A DNA stretch of 64,000 nt, taken from contig NZ_CP119107.1 in the NCBI RefSeq assembly GCF_029094525.1, forward strand, positions 434,001 to 498,000, written 5' to 3'. The notes under the pieces are model-generated. The model saw only the letters and a list, made by a program, of their open reading frames with translations, had not been told where the DNA came from and searched no databases. Of this stretch, positions 18,333 to 26,196 are shown piece after piece. The stretch comes from Pullulanibacillus sp. KACC 23026. GTDB lineage: Bacteria; Bacillota; Bacilli; Bacillales; Sporolactobacillaceae. A program made the translations under genes and the position numbers. The first letter of the stretch is position 1; each line of letters begins with the position of its first letter.

Positions 18333-18487
18333 TTTGCTTAATAAAATAGATTTTCAGGCTATTCATCGAGGATTCACACGGTGAGTCACTCACTCCTTAT
18401 TTAATAAATGAGAGGGCGCCCTCAAAAATAAGTCTTTTGGGACACCCTCAAACAAATTAAAGATTATATTATCTGTAGCAGCACGGT

Positions 18488-19723
18488 TTAGGCATTTTTG
18501 GCATGTCTGTCTGAAAGGGGGTGATTATGTTTCTCTTTAAAAATAGCGACCAATAAAGCTATGCCACTTAAAACAAGTAAGGCACTAGTTACAAAAAACA
18601 CATTAGAGATTCCATAGAGACTCGAAATAAAACCGCCGAGGGATGGGCCGATGATGTTCCCGAGAAAACGAACGCTTGTGTTATAACCCATGACCTCTCC
18701 TTGCATGGCAAGCGGGGTAACCTGGCGAATAAAGGCGACCAGGACAGGCAGTACACCGCCGATTGTAATTCCAAGGAAGAAGCGGATAATAACGAGCTGC
18801 CATATGGATGTGACAAACGCGCCAGGCAAATAGACGATGCCCGATAACAAAATAAGGATGACGAGAATTTTTTGATAGCCGATTTTATCGCCAAGTTTTC
18901 CCCAGTTTCGAGCAAACAGAAGATTCCCTAAGCCGGCTGCAGAAAAGGCGAGTCCCGAGAAGAAAGCCAAATTTTCAGGTCCGTGAAGATGACTGACGTA
19001 GAGAGCAAGGATGGGCTGAATACTGAAGTTGGCAATTTGGACGAATAAGGCGACCACCATAATCATGGTCAGCATCGGGTTGGTAATAATATGAGCAAGG
19101 ACTTCTTTGGTGGAATAATTCTTTTGCTTACCTGTTTTTTCTTCGAGGCGAAATTCCTTAACACCGAATAAAACAAAGAAAGCGGCAATTAATAGAGTAA
19201 TAGCTGTAAAATGGAACGTCATCTTAAATCCAACCGAATCGGCAAGTAATCCAGCAAGCATTGGACCAAGCAAGGTTCCCGCCACATTTCCTGTTTGCAG
19301 GGTACCGAGAACACGTCCGGCTAGATGCCTTGGCGTTTGGGTTGATATAAGAGCCTGTGACATGGAGATGAAACCGGTAAAGATCCCCATGAGGAAACGG
19401 AGTAAAAATAACTGAAAGACGGATGTGACAAAGCCCATTAAGAAAACAGACACGGCAAGGCCAAAAGCGGCAATCACAAGTATCTTTTTTCGCCCATGGC
19501 GATCGCCAAACCGTCCCCAAATGGGTGAAGCAATAAAGGCCATGACAAATGTAATCGCAAATACCCACCCCGACCATCGCTGAACATATTCAGGCGTATG
19601 GTGACCAAGTGTCTGAATATAGAGCGAGAGAAAGGGAATCACCATGGTCATGCTGCCGCCTATAAAAAAGTTGGCAAACCACATGATGATCAGATTCTGT
19701 TTCGCTGCTCGTTCATGCTGCAA
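18488..19723 (-). CDS. MFS multidrug-type efflux transporter
   Basis: The 411-residue membrane protein has the twelve-helix pattern of drug:H+ antiporters of the 12-TM class. The loop 2-3 motif A, GRFGDRHGRKK, is clear, and its half-repeat NWGKLGDKIGYQK appears in the second half, as expected for an MFS protein. GTLLGPMLAGLLAD resembles motif C of antiporters, which favours efflux over uptake. The start is TTG 19723, eight bases after AAGAAGGG; the first residues MQHERAAKQNLI are cytoplasmic. It stands alone, downstream of the lacI-type gene on the same strand but separated by a terminator. Substrate unknown. Confidence 0.88.
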   Translation of the reverse strand: MQHERAAKQNLIIMWFANFFIGGSMTMVIPFLSLYIQTLGHHTPEYVQRWSGWVFAITFVMAFIASPIWGRFGDRHGRKKILVIAAFGLAVSVFLMGFVTSVFQLFLLRFLMGIFTGFISMSQALISTQTPRHLAGRVLGTLQTGNVAGTLLGPMLAGLLADSVGFKMTFHFTAITLLIAAFFVLFGVKEFRLEEKTGKQKNYSTKEVLAHIITNPMLTMIMVVALFVQIANFSIQPILALYVSHLHGPENLAFFSGLAFSAAGLGNLLFARNWGKLGDKIGYQKILVILILLSGIVYLPGAFVTSIWQLVIIRFFLGITIGGVLPVLVAFIRQVTPLAMQGEVMGYNTSVRFLGNIIGPSLGGFISSLYGISNVFFVTSALLVLSGIALLVAIFKEKHNHPLSDRHAKNA

Positions 19724-19860
19724 GACATAACCCTTCTTTCCATTAAATTGTAAATACTTCGGAAACCTAACATTTCGGAAATCAAAATATATTTTACGCC
19801 TTTCTGTGCTGCTTGAAAAGAGTTCAGCTTTAATTCATTGCAAATTGATGAAAATAACCA

Positions 19861-19911
19861 TGGGGACAGACGCCACCTGCAAGAGCACCTTATTGCCGGG
19901 GTCTGTCCCCA
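19861..19911. repeat. GGGGACAGAC...GTCTGTCCCC inverted element
   Basis: GGGGACAGAC at 19862-19871 and GTCTGTCCCC at 19901-19910 form a 10-bp inverted repeat with a 29-base loop. It belongs to the GGGGACAG element type also found at 31874-31921 and 60159-60198. Confidence 0.8.
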
Positions 19912-19931
19912 CGCTCTAATTGCGGCAAAAG

Positions 19932-19961
19932 AAAAAGGCAAGTCGATTGACTTTGCCTTTT
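19932..19961 (-). terminator. Terminator of the LacI-type regulator gene
   Basis: AAAAAGGCAAGTC and GACTTTGCCTTTT form a stem with one bulge just past the regulator stop codon. Read leftward it ends in CCTTTTTC. Confidence 0.75.
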
Positions 19962-19979
19962 AATCTGTATATGGTTTTA

Positions 19980-21008
19980 TTATTTTGTTTTGGGAGGTGC
20001 GCAGGAGGCTCTCTCAATAATTTCATGAGGGATAATAAAACGATTAGTGGGTAATTCGGTTTCTTTGATAAGCTGGAAGAGGGCATCCGTGGCACTGCTC
20101 CCAAGCTGAAAAATATTGATTTCGACAGAGGTTAGCGGTGGGGAACAATACTCGGAAATTAGCAAGTTATTAAAGCTGATTAACGAGATGTCTTCAGGGA
20201 CTCGAACTGAGATTTCTGTGAGGGAACTCATAATCCCAAGAGCCATGATATCGTCCGCCACAATTAAACCGGTAGGGGGATCTTCCATTGACATCAGCAA
20301 TTGCCCGGCTTGCCGTCCGCCTTCTTGAAGGAAATCTTGGTGGACAATATATTCATCTCTAATAGGAAGACCAGCTTGCGTGAGGGCTTGTTTATAACCA
20401 TTTAGCCGGTCCGTTGTCACCACAAGCTCAGGAGCCCCCCCTATAAACGCACATTTAGTATGTCCTAAGTTAATCAGATATTGGGTCGCTTCAATGGCGG
20501 CTTGTATATTATCATTATCTACATGAGTAATTTGGTTTTCATTGATATAAGGCTTACCGATAAGGACAAAAGGAAATCTTAGTTTGATTAGCAAATCAAC
20601 TAACTCGTCGCCAATTCGAGAGTATAACAGAATCAGTCCATCGACGCGGCGCCCGTGAACCATGCTAAGGACTTCAGCCCGAATTTCTTCTTTTGTAATA
20701 CCTGTTGTCATATAAATACCATAATGGTTAGCATGTGCTTCTTTACTGATCCCCTGAATGACCTGAGGGAAGAATGGGTTTTGAAAGAGTTCCCCTCCAG
20801 AACCGGGGAGCACAATGCCAATGGTCTGAGCACTTTGATTAGCTAGACTTCGAGCATGATGGTTCGGATAATAGCCTAATTGTTCCATCGCTTCTCGAAC
20901 CGTTCTCTTGGTTTTCTCACTGATCCTTGAGCTGTTAGCAATAACACGAGAGACCGTTGATGGGTTAACATTGGCAAGCTTTGCGACATCTTTTATAGTG
21001 ACAGCCAT
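19980..21008 (-). CDS. LacI-family regulator, probably of maltodextrin genes
   Basis: A 342-residue DNA-binding repressor. The start is ATG 21008, preceded by GGAGGAAATAAA; an upstream in-frame start at 21122 would add 38 unlikely residues. The N-terminal helix-turn-helix (TIKDVAKLANVNPSTVSRVIANSSRISEKT) is canonical, followed by the hinge YYPNHHARSLANQSAQTIG and a periplasmic-binding-like effector domain. It is transcribed away from the alpha-glucosidase gene, and similar 14-bp palindromes (TGCWAWCGNTTGCA) lie ahead of its own promoter, the glucosidase and malE. By context it is a MalR-type repressor that responds to maltose or maltodextrin, but the effector is inferred. Confidence 0.88.
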   Translation of the reverse strand: MAVTIKDVAKLANVNPSTVSRVIANSSRISEKTKRTVREAMEQLGYYPNHHARSLANQSAQTIGIVLPGSGGELFQNPFFPQVIQGISKEAHANHYGIYMTTGITKEEIRAEVLSMVHGRRVDGLILLYSRIGDELVDLLIKLRFPFVLIGKPYINENQITHVDNDNIQAAIEATQYLINLGHTKCAFIGGAPELVVTTDRLNGYKQALTQAGLPIRDEYIVHQDFLQEGGRQAGQLLMSMEDPPTGLIVADDIMALGIMSSLTEISVRVPEDISLISFNNLLISEYCSPPLTSVEINIFQLGSSATDALFQLIKETELPTNRFIIPHEIIERASCAPPKTK

Positions 21009-21154
21009 TTTATTTCCTCCTTTATCATAAAGCCAAACAACCTGCTGATGCTTTAAAACGGTGACACCATTTGAGGAATTAAGGCATTTTTCTTGTCTTA
21101 GATGACAAATTTTAGAGAGCAAAAATCATAAAATTCGGCTTAATCAGATTCCTT

Positions 21155-21168
21155 TGCAAACGGTTGCA
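21155..21168. promoter_or_regulatory. Putative LacI-type operator 1
   Basis: TGCAAACGGTTGCA, arms TGCAA/TTGCA. It lies about 150 bases upstream of the regulator start, so autoregulation is likely. It matches the palindromes at 21521, 26073 and 26162. Confidence 0.65.
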
Positions 21169-21274
21169 TGGATTGACACAAAAATAAACGAAAATCATTT
21201 CCTATCAGATGAAGACTCACTAAAATTGATTCTAATTCTGATTGAATCGTTTGTCAATTAAGTTCCCCCAAATA

Positions 21275-21290
21275 GGTTAAACGTTTCCAA
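21275..21290. promoter_or_regulatory. Possible CcpA (cre) site
   Basis: On the minus strand TGGAAACGTTTAAC approximates the cre consensus TGNAANCGNWNNCA, with two mismatches at the end. Catabolite repression of the alpha-glucosidase would be expected, but the site is a weak match. Confidence 0.4.
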
Positions 21291-21317
21291 AAAAAATTAT
21301 ACGCTTACAAAAATGAT

Positions 21318-21346
21318 TTGACTTGTTCAATCAAAACGTTTTATAG
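21318..21346 (+). promoter_or_regulatory. Probable promoter of the alpha-glucosidase gene
   Basis: TTGACT at 21318-21323 and TTATAG at 21341-21346 are spaced by 17 bp, with AAAACGTTTT between them. The start codon is about 260 bases away, leaving a long leader that contains operator 2. A nearer promoter cannot be ruled out. Confidence 0.5.
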
Positions 21347-21517
21347 TTTTAGTGTCACAACTTTTTAAACATGAAGAGGTTTGGTTAAAATTTTATGGCT
21401 TAGCGTGGAGAATCCCTCACCTAACAACTAATTTTTATTTTTTAAAAGGGCTTCACCCCTTAGCGAGTGACGGATTGACTTAGTGGCAAAGGGTTGTGAG
21501 GATTTTATTTTGTCGAT

Positions 21518-21537
21518 TTGTGCTAACGCTTGCACAA
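21518..21537. promoter_or_regulatory. Putative LacI-type operator 2
   Basis: TGCTAACGCTTGCA at 21521-21534, extended to TTG...CAA arms. It lies 70 bases ahead of the alpha-glucosidase start and shares its pattern with operators 1, 3 and 4. Confidence 0.65.
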
Positions 21538-21604
21538 AAAGTTTTTTCATTAAGCAGGGTATTCGTATTAAAAAAGAACAGGTCTATAGTAAAGGGGCAT
21601 ATGT

Positions 21605-23272
21605 ATGAAGCATCAATGGTGGAAAGAAGCAATTGCCTACCAAATCTATCCGCGGAGTTTTATGGATTCTAATGGGGATGGAATCGGGGATATACAAGGT
21701 ATTATTTCTAAACTGGATTACGTTAAGAATCTTGGGATCGATGTCATTTGGATTTGTCCGATTTTTAACTCGCCAAATGATGATAACGGTTATGATATCA
21801 GTGATTACAAAGGTATTATGGCTGAATTTGGGACGATGGCTGATTTTGACGAACTTTTAAGTGAAGTTCACAAGCGCGGCATGAAACTCATTCTTGATCT
21901 TGTTATTAATCACACTTCGGATGAGCATCCTTGGTTTGTCGAGTCGCGTTCCTCTAAAGAAAATCCTTACCGTGACTACTATATTTGGAAAAAGGGAAAA
22001 GCGGGTAAGGAACCGAACAATTGGGAGTCTATTTTTGGTGGGTCTGCTTGGAAATACGATGAAGCGACCGATGAGTATTTCTTGCATGTCTTTTCAACCA
22101 AACAACCTGACCTCAATTGGGAAAATCAGACGGTGCGTCATGAACTCTATGACATGATTAATTGGTGGCTAGATAAGGGGATTGATGGTTTCCGAGTGGA
22201 TGCGATTTCCCATATCAAGAAAGAAGCCGGCTTTCCTGATCTTCCCAACCCTAACAAGAAAAAATATGTCCCGTCCTTTGATGGACACATGAACCGTCCT
22301 GGCATTCAGGCGTTTTTAAAAGAACTCAAAGAGCATACGTTTGCACGCTATGACATCATGACGGTCGGGGAAGCGAACGGCGTCAAAATTGAAGAAGCAG
22401 ATGAGTGGGTGGGCGAAGAGAACGGCATATTTAACATGATCTTCCAATTTGAGCATCTTGGTCTCTGGGGAAAGAGTGCTGAAGGCGGCTTGGACATCCA
22501 CGCCTTGAAAAAAATATTCACGAAATGGCAAAAAAGTCTGGATGGAAAGGGCTGGAATGCACTTTTCCTAGAGAATCACGATCAGCCCCGATCGGTGTCA
22601 ACATGGGGGGATGATGGAGAATATAGGGAGAAGTCCGCTAAATCCTTGGCAGCCCTATACTTTCTCATGCAAGGCACCCCATTTATTTATCAAGGTCAAG
22701 AAATTGGGATGACGAACGTTCAATTTGATTCTATTGATGACTACAATGATGTAGCCATTAAGAACATGTACAAAAGTGAGCGGGAGGAAGGCAAGTCTCA
22801 CCTTGATATTATGAAAGTGATCTGGAAAAATGGCCGTGATAACTCCCGAACACCTATGCAGTGGTCGGACGCTGCCCAAGCCGGATTTACAACAGGAAAG
22901 CCTTGGATGACGGTCAATCCTAACTATCAGACTATCAATGTTGCAACTGAATTGACCAATCCAGATTCAGTCTATCACTTCTACAAATCACTGATCGATT
23001 TAAGAAAAGACAATGCGGTTCTAGTTTATGGTTCCTATGACCTTGTTTTAGAAAACCATGACTTTGTCTATGCCTACACAAGAAAGTTCAATGATGAAAC
23101 GGTCTTGGTTTTATGCAACCTGTTTAATGAAGATGCAAAGGTAAACTTGCCAAAAGAATTAGTGAGTGAACAAGCAGAACTTCTTTTAAGCAATTACAGT
23201 CCAATAAAAACCGGACTTCCAAAGTCCCTCACATTGAATCCTTTCGAGACAAGAATCTATCGACTGGCTTAA
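21605..23272 (+). CDS. GH13 alpha-glucosidase (oligo-1,6-glucosidase family)
   Basis: A 555-residue cytoplasmic enzyme that cleaves glucose from imported maltodextrins or isomaltodextrins. Family signatures are AYQIYPRSFMDSNGDGIGDI, DLVINHTSDEH, GFRVDAISH, VGEANG and LENHDQPR. The catalytic residues by position are Asp199 (nucleophile), Glu256 (acid/base) and Asp326. Residue 200, next to the nucleophile, is Ala; isomaltose-specific members usually have Val, so a preference for alpha-1,4 links (maltase) is plausible but not proven. AAAGGGG precedes the ATG. There is no signal peptide. It heads the rightward maltodextrin genes and has a probable operator at 21521. Confidence 0.94.
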   Translation: MKHQWWKEAIAYQIYPRSFMDSNGDGIGDIQGIISKLDYVKNLGIDVIWICPIFNSPNDDNGYDISDYKGIMAEFGTMADFDELLSEVHKRGMKLILDLVINHTSDEHPWFVESRSSKENPYRDYYIWKKGKAGKEPNNWESIFGGSAWKYDEATDEYFLHVFSTKQPDLNWENQTVRHELYDMINWWLDKGIDGFRVDAISHIKKEAGFPDLPNPNKKKYVPSFDGHMNRPGIQAFLKELKEHTFARYDIMTVGEANGVKIEEADEWVGEENGIFNMIFQFEHLGLWGKSAEGGLDIHALKKIFTKWQKSLDGKGWNALFLENHDQPRSVSTWGDDGEYREKSAKSLAALYFLMQGTPFIYQGQEIGMTNVQFDSIDDYNDVAIKNMYKSEREEGKSHLDIMKVIWKNGRDNSRTPMQWSDAAQAGFTTGKPWMTVNPNYQTINVATELTNPDSVYHFYKSLIDLRKDNAVLVYGSYDLVLENHDFVYAYTRKFNDETVLVLCNLFNEDAKVNLPKELVSEQAELLLSNYSPIKTGLPKSLTLNPFETRIYRLA

Positions 23273-23311
23273 CTAAAGGTTAATTAGAATCTAGTAAACA
23301 AACAGATGGTT

Positions 23312-23880
23312 CGGCGCTAACCTGCTGGGGGGCAGAGTAGCTTTTTGTATAAATTGGATGACCTTTTCGGAAAGGGTGCCAATCTGCCAGGGGGGGCAGT
23401 GGACCTTCTTGGATAAATAGTCGACCTTTTCGGATTTTTAGCGGACCTTCTCAGATTTTTCACCAACCTTCTCGGATAATTGGCGGACCTTCTCAGATTT
23501 TTCGCCAACCTTCTCGGATAATTGGCGGACCTTCTTGGAAAGGGTGCTAATCAGCCGGGGTTCCAGTGGACCTTCTCGGATAAATAGTCGACCTTTTCGG
23601 ATTTTTTGAGGACCTTCTCGGATTTTTCGCCAACCTTCTCGGATAATTGGCGGACCTTCTTGGAAAGGGTGCCAATCTGTCAGGGGGGGCAGTGGACCTT
23701 CTTGGATAAATAGTCGACCTTTTCGGATTTTTAGCGGACCTTCTCGGATTTTTCACCAACCTTCTCGGATAATTGGCGGACCTTCTTGGAAAGGGTGCCA
23801 ATTTGCCGGGGTTCCAGTGGACCTTACCGGATAAAAGGCCAACCTTCTCGGATAGGTGTTAATTTGCCGGGGGGAGTGCC
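23312..23880 (-). repeat. Repeat array 3: 21-bp / 125-bp array in reverse orientation
   Basis: About four super-units. The core reads ACCTTCTCGGATTTTT on the plus strand, so the AGAAGGT strand is the minus strand, opposite to the other four arrays. The linker carries CTTGGAAAGGGTGC and a GGGG-rich tract. The word CCTTCTTGGAAAGG starts at 23530, 23655 and 23781, giving spacings of 125 and 126. The first unit near 23312-23400 is degenerate. It lies between the alpha-glucosidase and the small zinc-ribbon gene, inside the maltodextrin region. Confidence 0.92.
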
Positions 23881-23949
23881 CGGAGTTTCCTATAAGAATA
23901 GCTTTTCACGAGGGTTTAGCTCATAAACTTTTTTAAAAGAGGTGATTCT

Positions 23950-24171
23950 ATGAACTTGGGTGAAGATGTCCTGATTTTTATGGGAGTGTTGTTGGTCTTT
24001 TGGCTGGTGTTCGCGGTTTTTGTGAAACGACTGTACGGTGAAAAGCGGGTGATCTGTGCCTCATGTCATAGGAAGGTTAACTCTTTAGGAATGGCGAAAT
24101 GCCCGAGGTGCGGAGGGTATTTGTATAAGGATCACATTGAAGATGATTATTATAAGCGGAATGGCCGATAG
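23950..24171 (+). CDS. Small membrane protein with zinc ribbon
   Basis: A 73-residue protein with one N-terminal membrane helix (VLIFMGVLLVFWLVFAVFV) and a C-terminal zinc ribbon formed by CASC and CPRCG. GAGGTGATTCT precedes the ATG, so it is probably real. The layout, membrane helix then zinc ribbon, repeats the N terminus of the J-domain protein at 1-674. It sits 30 bases ahead of the lipoprotein amylase gene and could be co-transcribed. No function is assigned. Confidence 0.7.
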   Translation: MNLGEDVLIFMGVLLVFWLVFAVFVKRLYGEKRVICASCHRKVNSLGMAKCPRCGGYLYKDHIEDDYYKRNGR

Positions 24172-24201
24172 ACTATTAAAGGGGGAGGGGGAGTTTTCGA
24201 T

Positions 24202-25809
24202 ATGAAAAAGAGACTATGGACAGCTTGTTTTTCCATTTGTTTGTCGCTCGTCATGTTGACGGGTTGTGCGACGGGTGCTTCTCAGTCAGCACCCAAATCG
24301 AAGGGGGCTCAAGCGGCAGCGGTTAAGGCACCAGTTTTTACTGAAACGGATTTTGCTCCTAATTCATCACATGATATTTACTATGAGATTTTTGTGCGAT
24401 CTTTCGCGGACAGCAATGGGGATGGCATTGGCGATTTGAAGGGAATCACTGAAAAGCTATCATACCTAAAAAAGCTGGGTGTACAAGGGATTTGGTTAAC
24501 ACCGATCTTTGAATCACCTTCTTATCATGGCTATGATGTGACCGACTATTATAAAATCAATCCGGATTTCGGTACCGAAGCTGATTTGAAGAATTTGGTG
24601 AGCAAGGCCCATCAAATGGGAATAAAAGTGCTTCTTGACCTCGTTGTTAACCATACAAGTGATCAAAATCCGTGGTTCAAGAAGGCGCTCGCTGATGATC
24701 CGACTTATAAGAACTATTATATTTGGAAAAAGCCTGCCGATAGCCTAGATCAGCAGGGAGACTGGGGGGAGCAGGTTTGGCAGACTAATGGAGATCAGGT
24801 CTATGAAGGGGTCTTTGATAAGAGTATGCCAGACCTTAACTATGACAATCCAGTTGTCCGTCAGCAAGTGATTAAGATTGGTCAATATTGGCTGAAGAAT
24901 GATGGTGTTGACGGCTATCGTTTAGATGCGGCGATGCATATTTATTCAAACTGGCAGTATCCCGACGCCGCAGAAAAAAATGCCCAATGGTGGACTGAGT
25001 TCTATGATGCGATGAAACAGGTGAATCCGAAAACATACCTAGTAGGGGAGGTATGGGATGACCCAACTGTTATCGCTCCTTATTTGAAGAGTGCTCTTAC
25101 TTCGGGATTTAATTTTGACTTGTCGACTCAGATTCTTGATGCGGCAAAATCGGAATCAGATAACGGCTTGGTATCGAGGCTTGAGGCCATCCGATCATTG
25201 TATGCCAAGCAAAATTCTGATTTTAAGGATTCAACATTTATTACGAACCATGACATGGACCGAACCATGAGTCAGTTGAATGATAATGTGAATGATGCCA
25301 AAATGGCGGCATCACTTCTATTGACGCTGCCAGGCAACCCGTTTATTTATTATGGCGAGGAGATCGGCATGCAGGGAAGCGGACCCGATGAGGCCAAACG
25401 TGAGCCGTTTATTTGGTCATCTGATCCAAATGATAAAACCACGACGTCTTGGGAGCCGACAGGAGTAAACGATACAGGCAAGATAGCTCTGAATGTAGAA
25501 GAAAAAGATCCGAATTCTATGTACAATTGGTACAAAAACTTGATCTATGCCCGCCGCTCAAGTCCAATTTTGATGGATGGTGAGCTCCAAGATACGAATT
25601 ATACAGTGGATGGACTCATTACGTTTAAACGTGTTCTTAATCAAAAGAGCTTGCTTGTCCTTACAAATATGACTGGAAAAGCGAAGTCTCTAAAGCTCTC
25701 AAAAGAAGATCGCTCGTACAAGAATGTGTATTTTGAGACGTCGAAAAAGGTGAAAACAGGAAAAACGATTAGTCTGCCAGCTTATTCAACTGTTATTCTA
25801 TCTCCATAA
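24202..25809 (+). CDS. GH13 alpha-amylase, lipoprotein
   Basis: A 535-residue extracellular, membrane-anchored amylase that would break starch or maltodextrin into pieces for the MalEFG importer. The signal peptide ends in LTGC with Cys22 lipidated. The GH13 barrel follows: YYEIFVRSFADSNGDGIGDL, DLVVNHTSD, GYRLDAAMH with Asp242 as nucleophile, VGEVWDD with Glu283 as acid/base and ITNHDMD with Asp351. The missing GH13 C-terminal domain is short but present (LVLTNMTGKAKSLKLS). AAGGGGGAGGGGGAG precedes the ATG. The neighbours (alpha-glucosidase upstream, malE downstream) fit a starch-utilisation cluster. Confidence 0.93.
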   Translation: MKKRLWTACFSICLSLVMLTGCATGASQSAPKSKGAQAAAVKAPVFTETDFAPNSSHDIYYEIFVRSFADSNGDGIGDLKGITEKLSYLKKLGVQGIWLTPIFESPSYHGYDVTDYYKINPDFGTEADLKNLVSKAHQMGIKVLLDLVVNHTSDQNPWFKKALADDPTYKNYYIWKKPADSLDQQGDWGEQVWQTNGDQVYEGVFDKSMPDLNYDNPVVRQQVIKIGQYWLKNDGVDGYRLDAAMHIYSNWQYPDAAEKNAQWWTEFYDAMKQVNPKTYLVGEVWDDPTVIAPYLKSALTSGFNFDLSTQILDAAKSESDNGLVSRLEAIRSLYAKQNSDFKDSTFITNHDMDRTMSQLNDNVNDAKMAASLLLTLPGNPFIYYGEEIGMQGSGPDEAKREPFIWSSDPNDKTTTSWEPTGVNDTGKIALNVEEKDPNSMYNWYKNLIYARRSSPILMDGELQDTNYTVDGLITFKRVLNQKSLLVLTNMTGKAKSLKLSKEDRSYKNVYFETSKKVKTGKTISLPAYSTVILSP

Positions 25810-25856
25810 GGGTTCCCAAAAAATCTAGCTTCTGCTCGTTAGCCAGACTTCTCCAA

Positions 25857-25932
25857 TAGTGATCTCGCGTAATGGGTAAGGCGACGTCATCAAATAGTGA
25901 TTCTCTCGTAAAGGGCAGGGCGACCTCATTCA
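25857..25932. repeat. Imperfect direct repeat ahead of malE
   Basis: Two adjacent copies of about 37-39 bases share TAGTGAT, CTCGCGTAA/CTCTCGTAA, GGGTAAGG/GGGCAGGG, and CGACGTCATCA/CGACCTCATTC. They are not part of the 21-bp arrays. A GTCTGTCCCC half-element follows at about 25953. Function unknown. Confidence 0.6.
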
Positions 25933-26019
25933 GAGATGATTCCTTCTGTTGAGGTCTGTCCCCTTTCTAGTAAAAAATCCTTATATATCAAGGGTTTCAA
26001 AGATTTTATAAAAAAGTTA

Positions 26020-26057
26020 AAAAAACGCTTTCAAAATAGTTTCAAATGATTTATAAT
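26020..26057 (+). promoter_or_regulatory. Possible malE promoter with overlapping cre-like site
   Basis: TATAAT at 26052-26057 has a weak -35 (TTTCAA) 17 bases upstream. AAAAACGCTTTCA at 26020-26033 resembles a CcpA cre site and overlaps the -35. The LacI-type operator at 26073 lies just downstream of the expected transcript start. All are matches by eye. Confidence 0.5.
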
Positions 26058-26072
26058 ACAAATTGTACAAAG

Positions 26073-26086
26073 TGCAATCGTTTGCA
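26073..26086. promoter_or_regulatory. Putative LacI-type operator 3
   Basis: TGCAATCGTTTGCA, directly downstream of the putative malE promoter. The placement fits repression by blocking initiation or early elongation. Confidence 0.7.
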
Positions 26087-26161
26087 AAGAAGTGATTAAT
26101 TAAACGTTTATTTAATAAATGGCGGCGAATGCTAGTTTATTAAATAAAAAATAGGCTTTAG

Positions 26162-26175
26162 TGCAATCGTTTGCC
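26162..26175. promoter_or_regulatory. Putative LacI-type operator 4
   Basis: TGCAATCGTTTGCC, 89 bases from operator 3 and about 20 bases ahead of the malE start. The nearly identical pair could allow cooperative binding or looping. Confidence 0.65.
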
Positions 26176-26196
26176 AAAACCAAGGAGGAAACAATA

